35,369 nt of DNA from Lysinibacillus sp. FJAT-14745 (GCF_001275675.1 NZ_LITM01000006.1:315360-350728); one strand, 5' to 3'. Counted from the stretch's first letter, positions 8,379-16,655 are shown. A program made the numbers and translations. Notes: generated by a model not told the origin, from the sequence alone.

Positions 8379-9502
8379 TATGATTCACCACTTTCCATTT
8401 CTTGTTTTTCAGATTTACCCTTTTTAGACGACTTACCTGAAAAGAACGCTACTAGTACGAAAAAAATTGACAGAAGAATAAAGAAAATAAAAGTAACTGT
8501 TAATATATAGTTCCCTTTCACCTTCAAAAATATGTTTTCATTTAAAATAATTAGCGGTAGACAAAGTAGAAAGAAGGGTGGTGCTATCATTTTCCATATT
8601 TGCTTCGGATCCCCGGTCATTTTTAATAAATCTGCTATAATATATAAGAGGAAACTAACTCGAATAAATGTACCAGTAAGCCATTGGTATATTGAGAAAA
8701 AGTCAAGATGCTCAATATAGCGACCAATTGATACTAGTCCCCATTCCTCGTAGGCAGGATATCTTTGCTTGGCGGCTTCGGTTGGACCAAATTCTGCAAT
8801 TGCGCCCATTAGTGGTCCTAAAGTAAGCCCCATTAAAATGATAAGTATGATAGTAAAATGATACCAACGAAGGCGCTCTTTAAATTGATGCTGTAAAAAT
8901 ATAAGCATTAATAATTCAATAAATCCTGATGCCGGGTAAATCATCCCTTTTATAACGGGTTGAAATCCATGCTCAAAAAATGGACGTAATAACCCGTATT
9001 CTTTTACCTGTATATTTGTAAATGCTACAAAAAATCCAAAAACTACTACACCAAATAATACGAAGACATTTAAAATAACCATGGTTTGTAAGCTTGTTGT
9101 AACGAGAAAAAGACAAAGAATCGTATAAATGAGTAATAAAATAATGACCGGTGTTTGAGGTAAAAACGTTGTGTTTACCCATTGCAATGTTTCAACCATC
9201 GTAAAAGCAGCTAGAATGAGTAAATATATAACTATCATATAGATGATAATTGTAGAGCCTATTTTCCCGATTTTCCCATCTAACCAGTCTCTAATAGGTT
9301 CCTGATTCATCTTTTTTTGTATATAAACTAAAAGAAAAAGCCAGAAGAATATAATAAATGTGGCTAGTATTACAGATATCCAACCATCTCTCCCTACAAC
9401 GTCTAGTAGCGGAGGAATAATTGTCACGTGATTTTTTAAGCCAATGACAGTCATAGATAAGAAGATGACATGTAAAATACTTATTGATCCTACACCTTTC
9501 AT
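8378..9502 (-). CDS. gerAB: spore germination receptor subunit B (GerAB/amino-acid permease family)
   Basis: 374 residues from the ATG at 9502, which follows a GAGGG; a GTG at 9532 extends the frame by ten codons without a better site. The protein has about ten membrane helices across its length and belongs to the spore germination branch of the APC superfamily. In Ger receptors the B subunit binds the germinant, usually an amino acid or sugar; the ligand cannot be read from this sequence. It is the first gene of the leftward gerAB-gerAA-(gerAC) operon, which differs from the A-B-C order of the classic gerA operon. Expression in the forespore (sigma-G) is expected from family knowledge. Confidence 0.9.
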   Translation of the reverse strand: MKGVGSISILHVIFLSMTVIGLKNHVTIIPPLLDVVGRDGWISVILATFIIFFWLFLLVYIQKKMNQEPIRDWLDGKIGKIGSTIIIYMIVIYLLILAAFTMVETLQWVNTTFLPQTPVIILLLIYTILCLFLVTTSLQTMVILNVFVLFGVVVFGFFVAFTNIQVKEYGLLRPFFEHGFQPVIKGMIYPASGFIELLMLIFLQHQFKERLRWYHFTIILIILMGLTLGPLMGAIAEFGPTEAAKQRYPAYEEWGLVSIGRYIEHLDFFSIYQWLTGTFIRVSFLLYIIADLLKMTGDPKQIWKMIAPPFFLLCLPLIILNENIFLKVKGNYILTVTFIFFILLSIFFVLVAFFSGKSSKKGKSEKQEMESGES

Positions 9503-9624
9503 ATGAAAACCCTCTAACGTTAATTGATACACTTTAGCTTAGACAAAAAATGAGAGGATTATAAGCGTGACAAACTACTCTGAAAAGAAGAATCTTAAAT
9601 CGTTCATGAAAAATTTTATTACTG

Positions 9625-9671
9625 AAAAAACGAGGTATTTGACGGCTGAATTGTCAAATACCTCGTTTTTT
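9625..9671 (-). terminator. terminator of the sigma/anti-sigma operon
   Basis: A perfect 19-bp stem (9625-9643 with 9653-9671) with A-runs on one side and T-runs on the other, so it can work in both directions. It separates rsiV from the gerAB promoter region. Confidence 0.85.
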
Positions 9672-9682
9672 AGAATTATATT

Positions 9683-9780
9683 TTAACGGGCAGTAATCTC
9701 CCACCATAAAGAAGTGAGGTGAGAAAAAAACTGCCCGTAAAAGCCCGATTGGTGAAGACTAATAATCCGTGGGTTTATCC
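9683..9780. repeat. intergenic repeat unit A
   Basis: Begins TTAACGGGCAGTAA, with a 9-bp inverted repeat (ACGGGCAGT at 9686-9694, ACTGCCCGT at 9730-9738), then GATTGGTGAAGA and a TAATCCGTGGG segment. Related copies are at 11334-11458 and 11463-11526, and a partial one at 21266-21317. Confidence 0.6.
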
Positions 9781-9787
9781 CAAATGA

Positions 9788-10675
9788 TTAATGAATATAC
9801 TTAGAGCTTACAAGTTCATTTTTCAGGACATCAGTAGGGATTTCAAATTCTACAATGCCCATATAGCCTTGTGCTACTTCGTATTTATCGAAGGAAATAA
9901 CAAGTTTACCTTTATCAGAAATATAGAATTGTTGATCAGCTTTAATAGTTGTAAATCCATCTATAACTTCGTCATCAGGGAGACCTCCTCCTATTACCCA
10001 GTACTTTTTATCTGGGTCGGATGCAGCTTGTTTACGCATTTGTTCAATAATGTTTTCACTGATCGTTTTAATATAGCTATCGTCTTTAAATAGCATCGGC
10101 AGTGTAATTAAGATTTCATTTTGTTTATCAATAGTATCGTAGTGCATAGTTGTAGAAGATGATCCAACGGTATTGACAGTATAACGGCCGATCGATAAGA
10201 TCTGGTCATTATCTGTTTTGATTTCATAACCGCTATCTATACCTACATGACCACCTCCCTGTCCTTTTACATAATCAACTTCGGCAACAAAGTCATTATA
10301 AAGAGCTTTGCCTTCTGAACGGTATTTCTCATTTAAAGTATCAGCAAGCTTTTTATTTTCTAGGTTTTCGATAGCTGGTACTTTTATGTCAGCATCATAT
10401 GTGTCTTCTGCTACTTTATATTCAGTCCATGTTAAGACTTTTACGATACTACCAACAACAGGGATATCTGAAAGTGTTCGTGCCATTGCAGGACTGACAT
10501 TTAAACCAGCTGTAAAAAGCATTGCAGCCGCTGCAGTTCCAAGTAACCATTGTGGTGCTCGGTTTTTTCTCTTCTTTTTGCCTTGCTTTAGTGCGTTTTC
10601 AACCACAAAATCTAACTCCTTTGGAATAGGTACCTCAGTATATTGTTTTTCTAATTCTTTTAATTTTTCATCCAT
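9788..10675 (-). CDS. rsiV: RsiV-type anti-sigma factor
   Basis: 295 residues from the ATG at 10675, which overlaps the sigma gene by eight bases (ATGGATGA) and follows AAGGGAG. Residues 1-48 are cytosolic with a family-like ELEKQYTEVPIPKELDFVVE segment. One membrane helix lies at about 49-67 (LLGTAAAAMLFTAGLNV). The outer part contains a DUF4163-like region and a C-terminal DUF3298-like domain (ITLPMLFKDDSYIKTISENI onwards). In B. subtilis RsiV binds lysozyme, is cleaved by signal peptidase and RasP, and releases SigV. Order and overlap match that system. No oatA or yrhK follows here, unlike B. subtilis. Whether the ligand is lysozyme is not shown by the sequence. Confidence 0.85.
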   Translation of the reverse strand: MDEKLKELEKQYTEVPIPKELDFVVENALKQGKKKRKNRAPQWLLGTAAAAMLFTAGLNVSPAMARTLSDIPVVGSIVKVLTWTEYKVAEDTYDADIKVPAIENLENKKLADTLNEKYRSEGKALYNDFVAEVDYVKGQGGGHVGIDSGYEIKTDNDQILSIGRYTVNTVGSSSTTMHYDTIDKQNEILITLPMLFKDDSYIKTISENIIEQMRKQAASDPDKKYWVIGGGLPDDEVIDGFTTIKADQQFYISDKGKLVISFDKYEVAQGYMGIVEFEIPTDVLKNELVSSKYIH

Positions 10676-11192
10676 GTGCTGTTTCTCCCTTCGCATCTTG
10701 CAATTGTATTTTCAAGAGCTTTAACGCTTTATAAAGACGCGATTTTGCGGTACTCAGCTTAATGTTAAGGATATTGGCAACATCAGCGAGTTTTAAATCT
10801 TCAAAATAATGTAAAATAACAACTTCACGATACATTAGAGGTAATTCATCTAACGCATGCTCTAAGTCAACGTTTTCGTAGACATCCTCTTGTGCAGGTG
10901 TTAAATATTGCAATGTATCATCATCTGTTACTTGTAAGCGTTTATGCTTACGTAAAAAATCTATAGATGTACGTACGACGATTTTGTAAAACCAGCTTTT
11001 CATATATTCGACATTTTCTAGTCGATCGAGAGAAAGCATTGCTTTTTGAATACTGTCTTGTACAACATCAAGTGCGTCCTGTTCATTTTTCGTATAGCTA
11101 TACGCGAGCAAATAAAAACGTTCTTTCTGTTCACGAATAAACTGGACAAATATCTCTTCATGTTGAAATGCATTTCTTGTTTTCATGTCCAA
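10668..11192 (-). CDS. sigV: ECF RNA polymerase sigma factor, SigV-like
   Basis: 174 residues. Region 2 is at about 23-93 (YSYTKNEQDALDVVQDSIQK, then WFYKIVVRTSIDFLRKHKR) and region 4 at about 110-165 (LPLMYREVVILHYFEDLKLA followed by LSTAKSRLYKALK). It directs RNA polymerase to cell-envelope stress promoters and is held by the membrane anti-sigma factor encoded next. The start is uncertain: TTG at 11192 lies five bases after GGAG, and an ATG at 11186 lies eleven bases after it. A candidate autoregulated ECF promoter is present upstream. The 'SigV' name rests on the RsiV-type partner. Confidence 0.88.
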   Translation of the reverse strand: MDMKTRNAFQHEEIFVQFIREQKERFYLLAYSYTKNEQDALDVVQDSIQKAMLSLDRLENVEYMKSWFYKIVVRTSIDFLRKHKRLQVTDDDTLQYLTPAQEDVYENVDLEHALDELPLMYREVVILHYFEDLKLADVANILNIKLSTAKSRLYKALKLLKIQLQDAKGETAHG

Positions 11193-11232
11193 AGAAGCTC
11201 CTTTTTAACATTTTCAAATTGTATACAACTAC

Positions 11233-11262
11233 TAGACGTGTGAAAGGGGAAAAAAAGTTGAT
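11233..11262 (-). promoter_or_regulatory. candidate ECF promoter of sigV-rsiV
   Basis: On the minus strand ATCAAC plus a T-run (from 11262) is followed by CGTCTA (11238-11233). AAC and CGTC are the usual ECF -35 and -10 cores. Measured from CAACTT the spacer is 16 bases; measured as ATCAAC it is 18, slightly long. It lies about 40 bases before the start codon and would give autoregulation. Confidence 0.5.
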
Positions 11263-11333
11263 AACATAAAAAAACTTATCTTATTTTGTTAACATCAAAG
11301 ACAAGTAATAGGCTTATGGTAATTTACCCCACG

Positions 11334-11526
11334 TTAACGGGCAGTAGGTCTCTCTTTAAGCGAAGAATAAGGTGGAAGAAAAACTGCCTGTAAAATCCCT
11401 ATTGGTGAAGATCAGTGGGAATGAAGAAACCTCCACTGATTAAAGTTTCACTTTATCCCGCATTAACGGGCAATAAGTCTCCACCATAAAGCTTTGCTGT
11501 ACATTTTATATTGGTGAAAAACATAG
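11334..11526. repeat. intergenic repeat units B and C in tandem
   Basis: Unit B (11334-11458) repeats TTAACGGGCAGTA, with an inverted repeat ACGGGCAGT (11337-11345) and ACTGCCTGT (11383-11391). It then has TATTGGTGAAGATCAGTGGG and a hairpin partner CCACTGAT. Unit C (11463-11526) restarts with TTAACGGGCAATAAGTCTCC and ACCATAAAG, and keeps TATTGGTGAA near its end. Both match unit A at 9683. Confidence 0.6.
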
Positions 11527-11804
11527 CAAATTATATACCTTTTATAATTACTTAGAAAGGGGAAAGAGTAAATTGGTTACAATTAGAAATAATATGGCAA
11601 CGGTGGAGGAAGAGCATCTGAATTGTTGGAATAGCAATCGAAGAAAATATCCTTAAACTTATTTGGTTGCAACGGAACTTTTCCTAATAATTTTAGGCAA
11701 GGAAAAAGCTAAAAAGGGAGTGACACATTCAAATCTATACGCCAATCGAGAATTGACTATTTGATTGTAAAGTAGTGTCACACTAAAACAACATATATAC
11801 AAAA
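11527..11804. other. intergenic stretch with one doubtful mini-ORF
   Basis: A 27-codon frame at 11573-11656 starts TTG after AAAGGGGAAAG and reads MVTIRNNMATVEEEHLNCWN; it could be a truncated N-terminus of some enzyme but is too short to assign. Further on, GTGACAC and GTGTCAC segments (about 11718-11724 and 11774-11780) form a 7-bp inverted repeat. Nothing else is recognisable. Confidence 0.3.
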
Positions 11805-11848
11805 CCAATTAAGCGATGCAATCAATATAATTGCACCGCTTAATTTGG
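11805..11848 (-). terminator. terminator of the TSUP permease gene
   Basis: CCAATTAAGCGATGCAAT (11805-11822) pairs with 11830-11848 with one bulge and one wobble, followed by T residues on the minus strand. It lies 24 bases past the permease stop. Confidence 0.75.
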
Positions 11849-11871
11849 CTTTTGAAGTTATAACAAATCAA

Positions 11872-12639
11872 TCAAGAAAAATAGTCATATGTATTTTTAA
11901 AAAGTAATAGAATTGTCACAACGATAAATAAATTACGTACATAACCGCTACCACGTTTAATGGCAAATTTAGAACCAACAATAGCTCCAGCAATTTGCGC
12001 AAGTCCCATTGGTAACCCATAGGCATAATTTATTTGCCCTAAGTATATAAACATAAGAAGGGCAGCGATATTACTTCCGAAATTCAAAAACTTGGCATTC
12101 CCTGCAGATTTTAAAAAGTCAAAGCCAACAATTAAAAAGGCAAACAGTAGAAAAGAGCCTGTCCCTGGCCCTAAAAAGCCATCATAGAAGCCGATTAAGG
12201 TAATGATCGCCACAAAAAATGCGTAACGCTTAGGTGTCAATTTTTTATAGGTAGAAATGCTACCCCAGTCTTTTTTGAAAATAGTATAAATTGCCACAAC
12301 TGCTAGCATGATCAGCATAAGTGGCTTTAGAACGCTGGGATCCATAAGATGGACAATCCATGCACCAATCATTGAACCTATAAAAACAAAAGGGAACAAT
12401 TTATAAACGGCTTTAATCTCTAATTTCCCAGATCGATAAAATGTTATGGTGCTCGTTAATGACCCCATAGTGCCCGCTAACTTATTGGTAGCCACGGCTG
12501 CAGATGGTGGAAGACCAACAAACATAAGAGCTGGTAATGAAATAAGTCCGCCGCCTCCTACAACAGAATCAATAAATGCGGCTAGAAAGCCAAAAAAAAT
12601 AAGAATGAGTAAAATGTTTACATCTAAATCAAAAGGCAC
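11872..12639 (-). CDS. TauE/SafE (TSUP) family membrane transporter
   Basis: 255 residues, starting GTG at 12639; the ribosome binding site is weak. The protein has about eight helices. The N-terminal family motif is clear: IDSVVGGGGLISLPALMFVG followed by PPSAAVATNKLAGTMGSLTS. A second copy of the motif follows in the other half as FYDGFLGPGTGSFLLFAF and SAGNAKFLNFGSN. Members export sulfite or sulfoacetate, or move other organosulfur anions and thiosulfate. The substrate cannot be inferred here because no sulfur genes are adjacent. Length is normal for the family. Confidence 0.93.
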   Translation of the reverse strand: MPFDLDVNILLILIFFGFLAAFIDSVVGGGGLISLPALMFVGLPPSAAVATNKLAGTMGSLTSTITFYRSGKLEIKAVYKLFPFVFIGSMIGAWIVHLMDPSVLKPLMLIMLAVVAIYTIFKKDWGSISTYKKLTPKRYAFFVAIITLIGFYDGFLGPGTGSFLLFAFLIVGFDFLKSAGNAKFLNFGSNIAALLMFIYLGQINYAYGLPMGLAQIAGAIVGSKFAIKRGSGYVRNLFIVVTILLLFKNTYDYFS

Positions 12640-12854
12640 GCTAGGTCATCTCTTTTCTATAATAATAATTTGATAGTAGCGAAATGAAATCTCGCTGTAA
12701 ATAGCTTAAATAGTATTTCTCTATTAATTTTGAGAATTTAATCTTTTTTAATATTTTAAAATTCTGCAAAAATCAAAAATATTCTACTTTATGTGTATAT
12801 TTTAATGTATTATGTAGATAATTGTGTTTTTGCGTAAAGGGGACGTGATGACAT

Positions 12855-13280
12855 TTGAGTTTAGGGAATCATATAAGAGTATTTATTTGTGTTGTGTTTA
12901 TGGGGCTACTTGTCGGATATGTGTATAATGCCAAAAAAGATATAACTGATAATGAGTATATCGATACAGTAAAAGAAGGGTATTTGGAGAATTTTTCAGA
13001 AGTATCTGTTCGTAATGCATTTAATTATGCATTTTTTGAACCATATTGGCGATATTATCAAGCAAAAACAGGCGAGCATGTTGTCGAATTATCAGGTGAT
13101 ATTACATTTGAAGGTGAAAAAGGACATGCCATTTTACAGTTCGTAGTGGATGAACAAACTAAGCAATTTACTGTTTATGCGATGAAATTTAATGATGTCG
13201 TTTTGAAGCCTGAACAAAAACGGTTACTTATTGGCATGGTTTATGAAACGTGGCATACAAACCGGCTCGCCTATGAGTAA
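12855..13280 (+). CDS. hypothetical membrane-anchored extracytoplasmic protein
   Basis: 141 residues with a TTG start eleven bases after AAAGGGGA; no better start is in frame. A single N-terminal helix (about residues 7-24) serves as uncleaved anchor or signal. The outer domain includes VSVRNAFNYAFFEPYWRYYQ, then a VVELSGDITF strand and AILQFVVDEQTKQFTVYAMK. This layout (an 'AF..FF..P.W.Y' segment, then 'VVEFTG', then 'QFVVD') recurs at the C-terminus of many Bacillus zinc-ribbon membrane proteins; that is recalled, not searched. Function unknown. It is probably not cotranscribed with the permease, which is divergent. Confidence 0.75.
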   Translation: MSLGNHIRVFICVVFMGLLVGYVYNAKKDITDNEYIDTVKEGYLENFSEVSVRNAFNYAFFEPYWRYYQAKTGEHVVELSGDITFEGEKGHAILQFVVDEQTKQFTVYAMKFNDVVLKPEQKRLLIGMVYETWHTNRLAYE

Positions 13281-13355
13281 AGTCTATTGCTTTGTAAAAA
13301 GAACTTCCTATATTACAGTAGAGAGGAGTGCAAAGAGACAGAGAGGGTGTTTTCA

Positions 13356-14348
13356 ATGAGATTAAGTATTTTAGATCAAATGCCTATACCAAAAGGTCAT
13401 ACCGCTGAGGAAGCCTTTCAGCGTACAGAACAAATAGCGCTCTTAGGTGAAGAGCTAGGGTATCATCGTATGTGGTTAGCAGAGCATCATAATAGTCATT
13501 CACTGGCAAGCTCAGCTCCCGAGGTTACAGCAGCTTTCTTAGCAGCGAAAACAAAACGTCTTCGTATCGGTACTGGAGGCGTTATGATGATGCACTATTC
13601 TCCATATAAGCTGGCAGAGGTTTTTAAAACATTAAGTGGCTTGGCACCGAATCGTATTGATTTTGGCGTCGGTAGAGCCCCTGGTGGCGACCATGCCTCT
13701 ATTTATGCACTAGCAGAGGGAAGAGGACAACGTTTTACAGAGCAATACGATAAGCTCGAAATAACTTTAAAACTGATGAATAATCAAAAAACAGGCGAAG
13801 ATGTCTATGATCAAGTGATAGCGGCACCAGTTAATATCCAATTACCTGAGGCTTGGTTACTTGGGTCTAGTGGTCAAAGCGCTATGCAGGCAGGACGATT
13901 AGGTGTGGGTTATTCATATGCGCAGTTTTTCACTGGCAATATGTCAAAGGATATATTTGATACGTATAGAGATTACTTTATACCTTCCTACTACATGGAG
14001 AAACCACAAATTATCGTTACTTATGCGGCGACAGTTGCAGATACGCTAGAGGAAGCGGAATATTTGGCAAAGCCGATCGATATTACACGTCTCCATCTCA
14101 TGAAGGGACAAATCATTCAAGCGATGTCGCCTGAGGAAGCAAAGGATTTTCCACTTACGGAACTAGATAAAATGACAATCGCCAATAATCGAAAAGCCAA
14201 TCTTGTCGGAACGCCTAAGGAAATCGCTAAATTTTTAATAGCAGAGCAAGAGCATTATGGATTTGGCGAAGTGATGCTAAACTGCAATCAATACGCACTA
14301 GAAAGTCGCATGAATACTTATAAGCTAATTGCAAAGGAATTAATATAA
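13356..14348 (+). CDS. LLM-class flavin-dependent oxidoreductase (luciferase-like monooxygenase)
   Basis: 330 residues from the ATG at 13356, preceded by GAGAGGGTG; an upstream in-frame ATG at 13287 lacks a site. This is a TIM-barrel FMN/F420-type protein. Family features are LSILDQMPIPKG at the N-terminus, RMWLAEHHNSHSLASSAPEV (about residues 38-57), TGGVMMMHYSPYKLAEVFKT and RIDFGVGRAPGGD. It belongs to the LuxA-like 'MsnO8' subgroup common in Bacillaceae. The substrate is unknown. It stands alone with its own terminator downstream. Confidence 0.93.
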   Translation: MRLSILDQMPIPKGHTAEEAFQRTEQIALLGEELGYHRMWLAEHHNSHSLASSAPEVTAAFLAAKTKRLRIGTGGVMMMHYSPYKLAEVFKTLSGLAPNRIDFGVGRAPGGDHASIYALAEGRGQRFTEQYDKLEITLKLMNNQKTGEDVYDQVIAAPVNIQLPEAWLLGSSGQSAMQAGRLGVGYSYAQFFTGNMSKDIFDTYRDYFIPSYYMEKPQIIVTYAATVADTLEEAEYLAKPIDITRLHLMKGQIIQAMSPEEAKDFPLTELDKMTIANNRKANLVGTPKEIAKFLIAEQEHYGFGEVMLNCNQYALESRMNTYKLIAKELI

Positions 14349-14674
14349 ACCACACAGCTTTACCGACAAAGTACTTAAACAAAATCTAATAATCAACAAG
14401 AACAGCTCCTAATTTGCTAGCGAAAATACTCTATGAATCATGTAAAAAGATGTACAGCAAATAATCAAGACAATAGGATGCGGTGGTAGAAGAAAATAAC
14501 AAAAAGAAGCTATGTTCCATACGTGAACACAGCTTCTTTGATAAATATATTTGCTCCCGAATGCTTTGTTACTTTTGACTTTTTGAATATGATCTTCTTA
14601 CAGCGGGCTATAGCTCCGAGTTTACATCATAATTTTTCAATCACAAATCCTTTTTCGAAAACATTCTCGTTAGT
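14349..14674. other. intergenic stretch with one terminator
   Basis: Apart from the hairpin at 14503-14539 no gene, repeat or regulatory motif is apparent. Confidence 0.5.
14503..14539. terminator. hairpin terminator, probably of the LLM gene
   Basis: AAAGAAGCTATGTTC (14503-14517) pairs with 14525-14539 with a single A-C mismatch and a 7-base loop. T residues are few, so direction is uncertain. Confidence 0.6.
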
Positions 14675-14980
14675 TTAGGAATCTTCTTCATCTGTAAATA
14701 TTTTAAGTGCCCCAATTACCACTACTGAAATAAATACTACCAATGTAAATTTAAGAATGAAAATATCAAAGATGAAACCAATTACAACGATGGGTAATCC
14801 AATCATGGCTATCATAGATGTAAATTTTGTATAACGGATAACTACATTAGATAACTCTGGCTCTTCTTTGTACATCCACCTTTTTCCGAACAATAAACTT
14901 TCTTCAGGATAAAAATATGTCCAAATTATCGAACCATATAAGGGAATCATTAATATAATTAATAAAATATTTTCAGCCAT
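14675..14980 (-). CDS. small three-helix membrane protein, DUF6199-like
   Basis: 101 residues, ATG at 14980 preceded by AAGGGGGAT. Helices lie at about 3-20, 52-70 and 74-92. The middle part YPEESLLFGKRWMYKEEPEL with the following VIRYTKFTSM segment resembles the short DUF6199 family of Firmicutes membrane proteins (tryptophan, Glu-Pro-Glu/Ser, then an arginine-containing helix). Function unknown. It is a single-gene unit. Confidence 0.75.
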   Translation of the reverse strand: MAENILLIILMIPLYGSIIWTYFYPEESLLFGKRWMYKEEPELSNVVIRYTKFTSMIAMIGLPIVVIGFIFDIFILKFTLVVFISVVVIGALKIFTDEEDS

Positions 14981-15181
14981 TTAAATCCCCCTTACTCTCT
15001 GCCATTATTTTACCATTTGTTCATAAATATTTCTTGTTATATAAACCTATTTCGTTAGTTAAAAAACATAAATTTTTTTGGAAAACAAGCTCGACCGTAT
15101 TAAGAGTGTAGATCTTTAAAGAAATTTATGATTCAAAATACATTTTTGATGTTGTAAAGAGGTCTAGTAGGTTACACATGC

Positions 15182-15187
15182 TATAAT
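15182..15187 (+). promoter_or_regulatory. -10 box of the Rpn gene
   Basis: A consensus TATAAT lies 28 bases before the ATG at 15216. No clear -35 is seen at the right distance. Confidence 0.4.
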
Positions 15188-15308
15188 GATGGTAATAAAA
15201 AAGAGGTGATCTCTGATGAATCGAAAAGCAATACGAAGAATTCCGTTAGAAAAGTTTTTTGATTTAAAGGTTGATTTTGCCTTCAAGCAATTGTTTGGTA
15301 GTGAAAAA

Positions 15309-15508
15309 ATAAAAATCAATTTCGCCTTGGCGTAATTGCGTCCGGATTTTGAATTGTGCTCGCACAATTCATTCCTTTCAAAATCCGTGACATCCGCCGG
15401 AGGCATTATCTTCATTCAGTAGGGGGGTGGATACACACTGCAAAGGAATCACATTTGTATTCATCTCACCACCTTTCAGAGGTGGGAGCTTCTACTGAAT
15501 GAAGATAA
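15309..15508. mobile_element. structured insertion within the Rpn gene
   Basis: About 200 bases split the Rpn frame. They contain an inner hairpin (CGGATTTTGAA with TTCAAAATCCG, and TTGTGC/GCACAA inside). A perfect 17-bp inverted repeat follows at 15406-15422 and 15492-15508, enclosing a CCACCT/AGGTGG stem. No coding frame, clear terminal repeats or target duplication could be defined, so the class is unknown; the edges are approximate. A non-autonomous element or the remains of one is likely. Confidence 0.5.
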
Positions 15509-16210
15509 TTACCATTGTTTTTTTGAATGCGGTTTTAAAGTTTACCGGACGAGATACTATTAAAGAAGTAACATTTATTCAGCAAGAATTGGGCGGTGAA
15601 TATTAGGACGATAAACAATCTCGGCTCGATATTCTTGTGAAAACACAAAATCGTGACTTTATCAATGTGGAAATTCAATTATCCAATCAGCAAGATATGA
15701 CAAAGAGAACGCTATATTATTGGGCAAAAATGTATGAATCACAACTAGTTAGAGGTATGGGGTACAGTGAATTACGCCCAACCATTACGATCAATATATG
15801 CAATTTTACAATGTTTAAAGACCAGAAAGATTATCATAGTACTTATCATCTGTATGAAGACAGAACATTATCAAGGCTTATGCCAGAAGAAGATGTGCTG
15901 GAAATTCATTTTATCGAGATGAACAAGTTTATTACGCTCTGGCATGAAGAAAAATTGGATGCTCTTGATGACATCTTAATTAGATGGTTATTATTACTGG
16001 GTATGGTCGATGGTCGCAAAAAGAAAGTATATGCAGAGATCTATCGTGAATTGGAGGAGTTAGCGATGAAGGATGAAAACTTACGTGCAGCATTTGATAC
16101 ATGGGAAGAAATTAGCCAATCCCCTGAAACAATTCTTGCATATCAGTCTCGCTTAAAGTATATCCTAGATGAAGAAGCCCGCTACATTGATGGAATCAAT
16201 AAGGGGAGAG

Positions 16211-16258
16211 AACAAGGATTAGAACAAGGATTAGAACAAGGATTAGAACAAGGATTAG
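16211..16258 (+). repeat. four tandem 12-bp repeats in the Rpn coding sequence
   Basis: AACAAGGATTAG is repeated four times without change, coding for EQGL units of the C-terminal coiled tail. Such repeats are common in Rpn genes and vary in number by slippage. Confidence 0.9.
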
Positions 16259-16604
16259 AAAAGGGATAGAACAAGGTCGGAAACAAGAGCGAATAGAGTT
16301 AGTGAAAAAATTACTTAAACGTCATGAACCAATTGAAGAAATAATGGATTTATTAGGCTTATCGAGAGAAGAAGTGGAAAGAATAAAAAGATTAGATGTA
16401 TCTCAAGAATAAGCACAGAAAATCATTAAAAGAAAATTAGCAAGTTTAAATGACTCTTTTCAATGGTATGGTTTAATTATATAAGTGATAAAAAAATCTC
16501 ACATATAAAGCATCACTTTGTCTTATAGTTGTTGGAAAGGAAAAGCAACCGACATCAGGACTTAATAGAACATTTGCTGTTAAAGCAAAAATATATAGAT
16601 CTTA

Positions 16605-16646
16605 GAAAAAATGTCCAATGCAAATGTATGCATTGGACATTTTTTC
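16605..16646 (-). terminator. terminator formerly adjacent to yfkAB
   Basis: A perfect 18-bp stem (16605-16622 with 16629-16646) with a 6-base loop and A/T runs at both ends, so it can work in both directions. It lies one base from the target duplication left of the MITE. Removing the MITE puts it directly after the yfkAB stop. Confidence 0.85.
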
Positions 16647-16655
16647 TTTTTACAC

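Larger units (their letters stand above)
15216..16412 (+). pseudogene. Rpn-family recombination-promoting nuclease / PDDEXK transposase-like gene, inactivated
   Basis: Start ATG at 15216 with AGAGGTGAT upstream. The N-terminus LEKFFDLKVDFAFKQLFGSE is the Rpn/PD-(D/E)XK family signature. The frame is interrupted after GSEK by about 200 foreign bases, resumes at ITIVFLNAVLKFTGRDTIKE, meets a TAG at 15604-15606 (in GGEY*DDKQSRLDIL), and runs on through the nuclease motif VKTQNRDFINVEIQLSNQQD. The usual C-terminal coiled repeats (four EQGL units) end in a one-base A deletion near 16259-16262. With that base restored the frame continues KGIEQGRKQERIELVKKLLK to the stop at 16410-16412. Three independent lesions make it a pseudogene. 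Intact members are DNA nucleases that raise recombination. Confidence 0.9.

Noticed and set aside
16211..16258. Tandem 12-bp repeats as a possible CRISPR or contingency locus
   Set aside because: They are uninterrupted coding repeats for the coiled tail of an Rpn protein, with no spacers.
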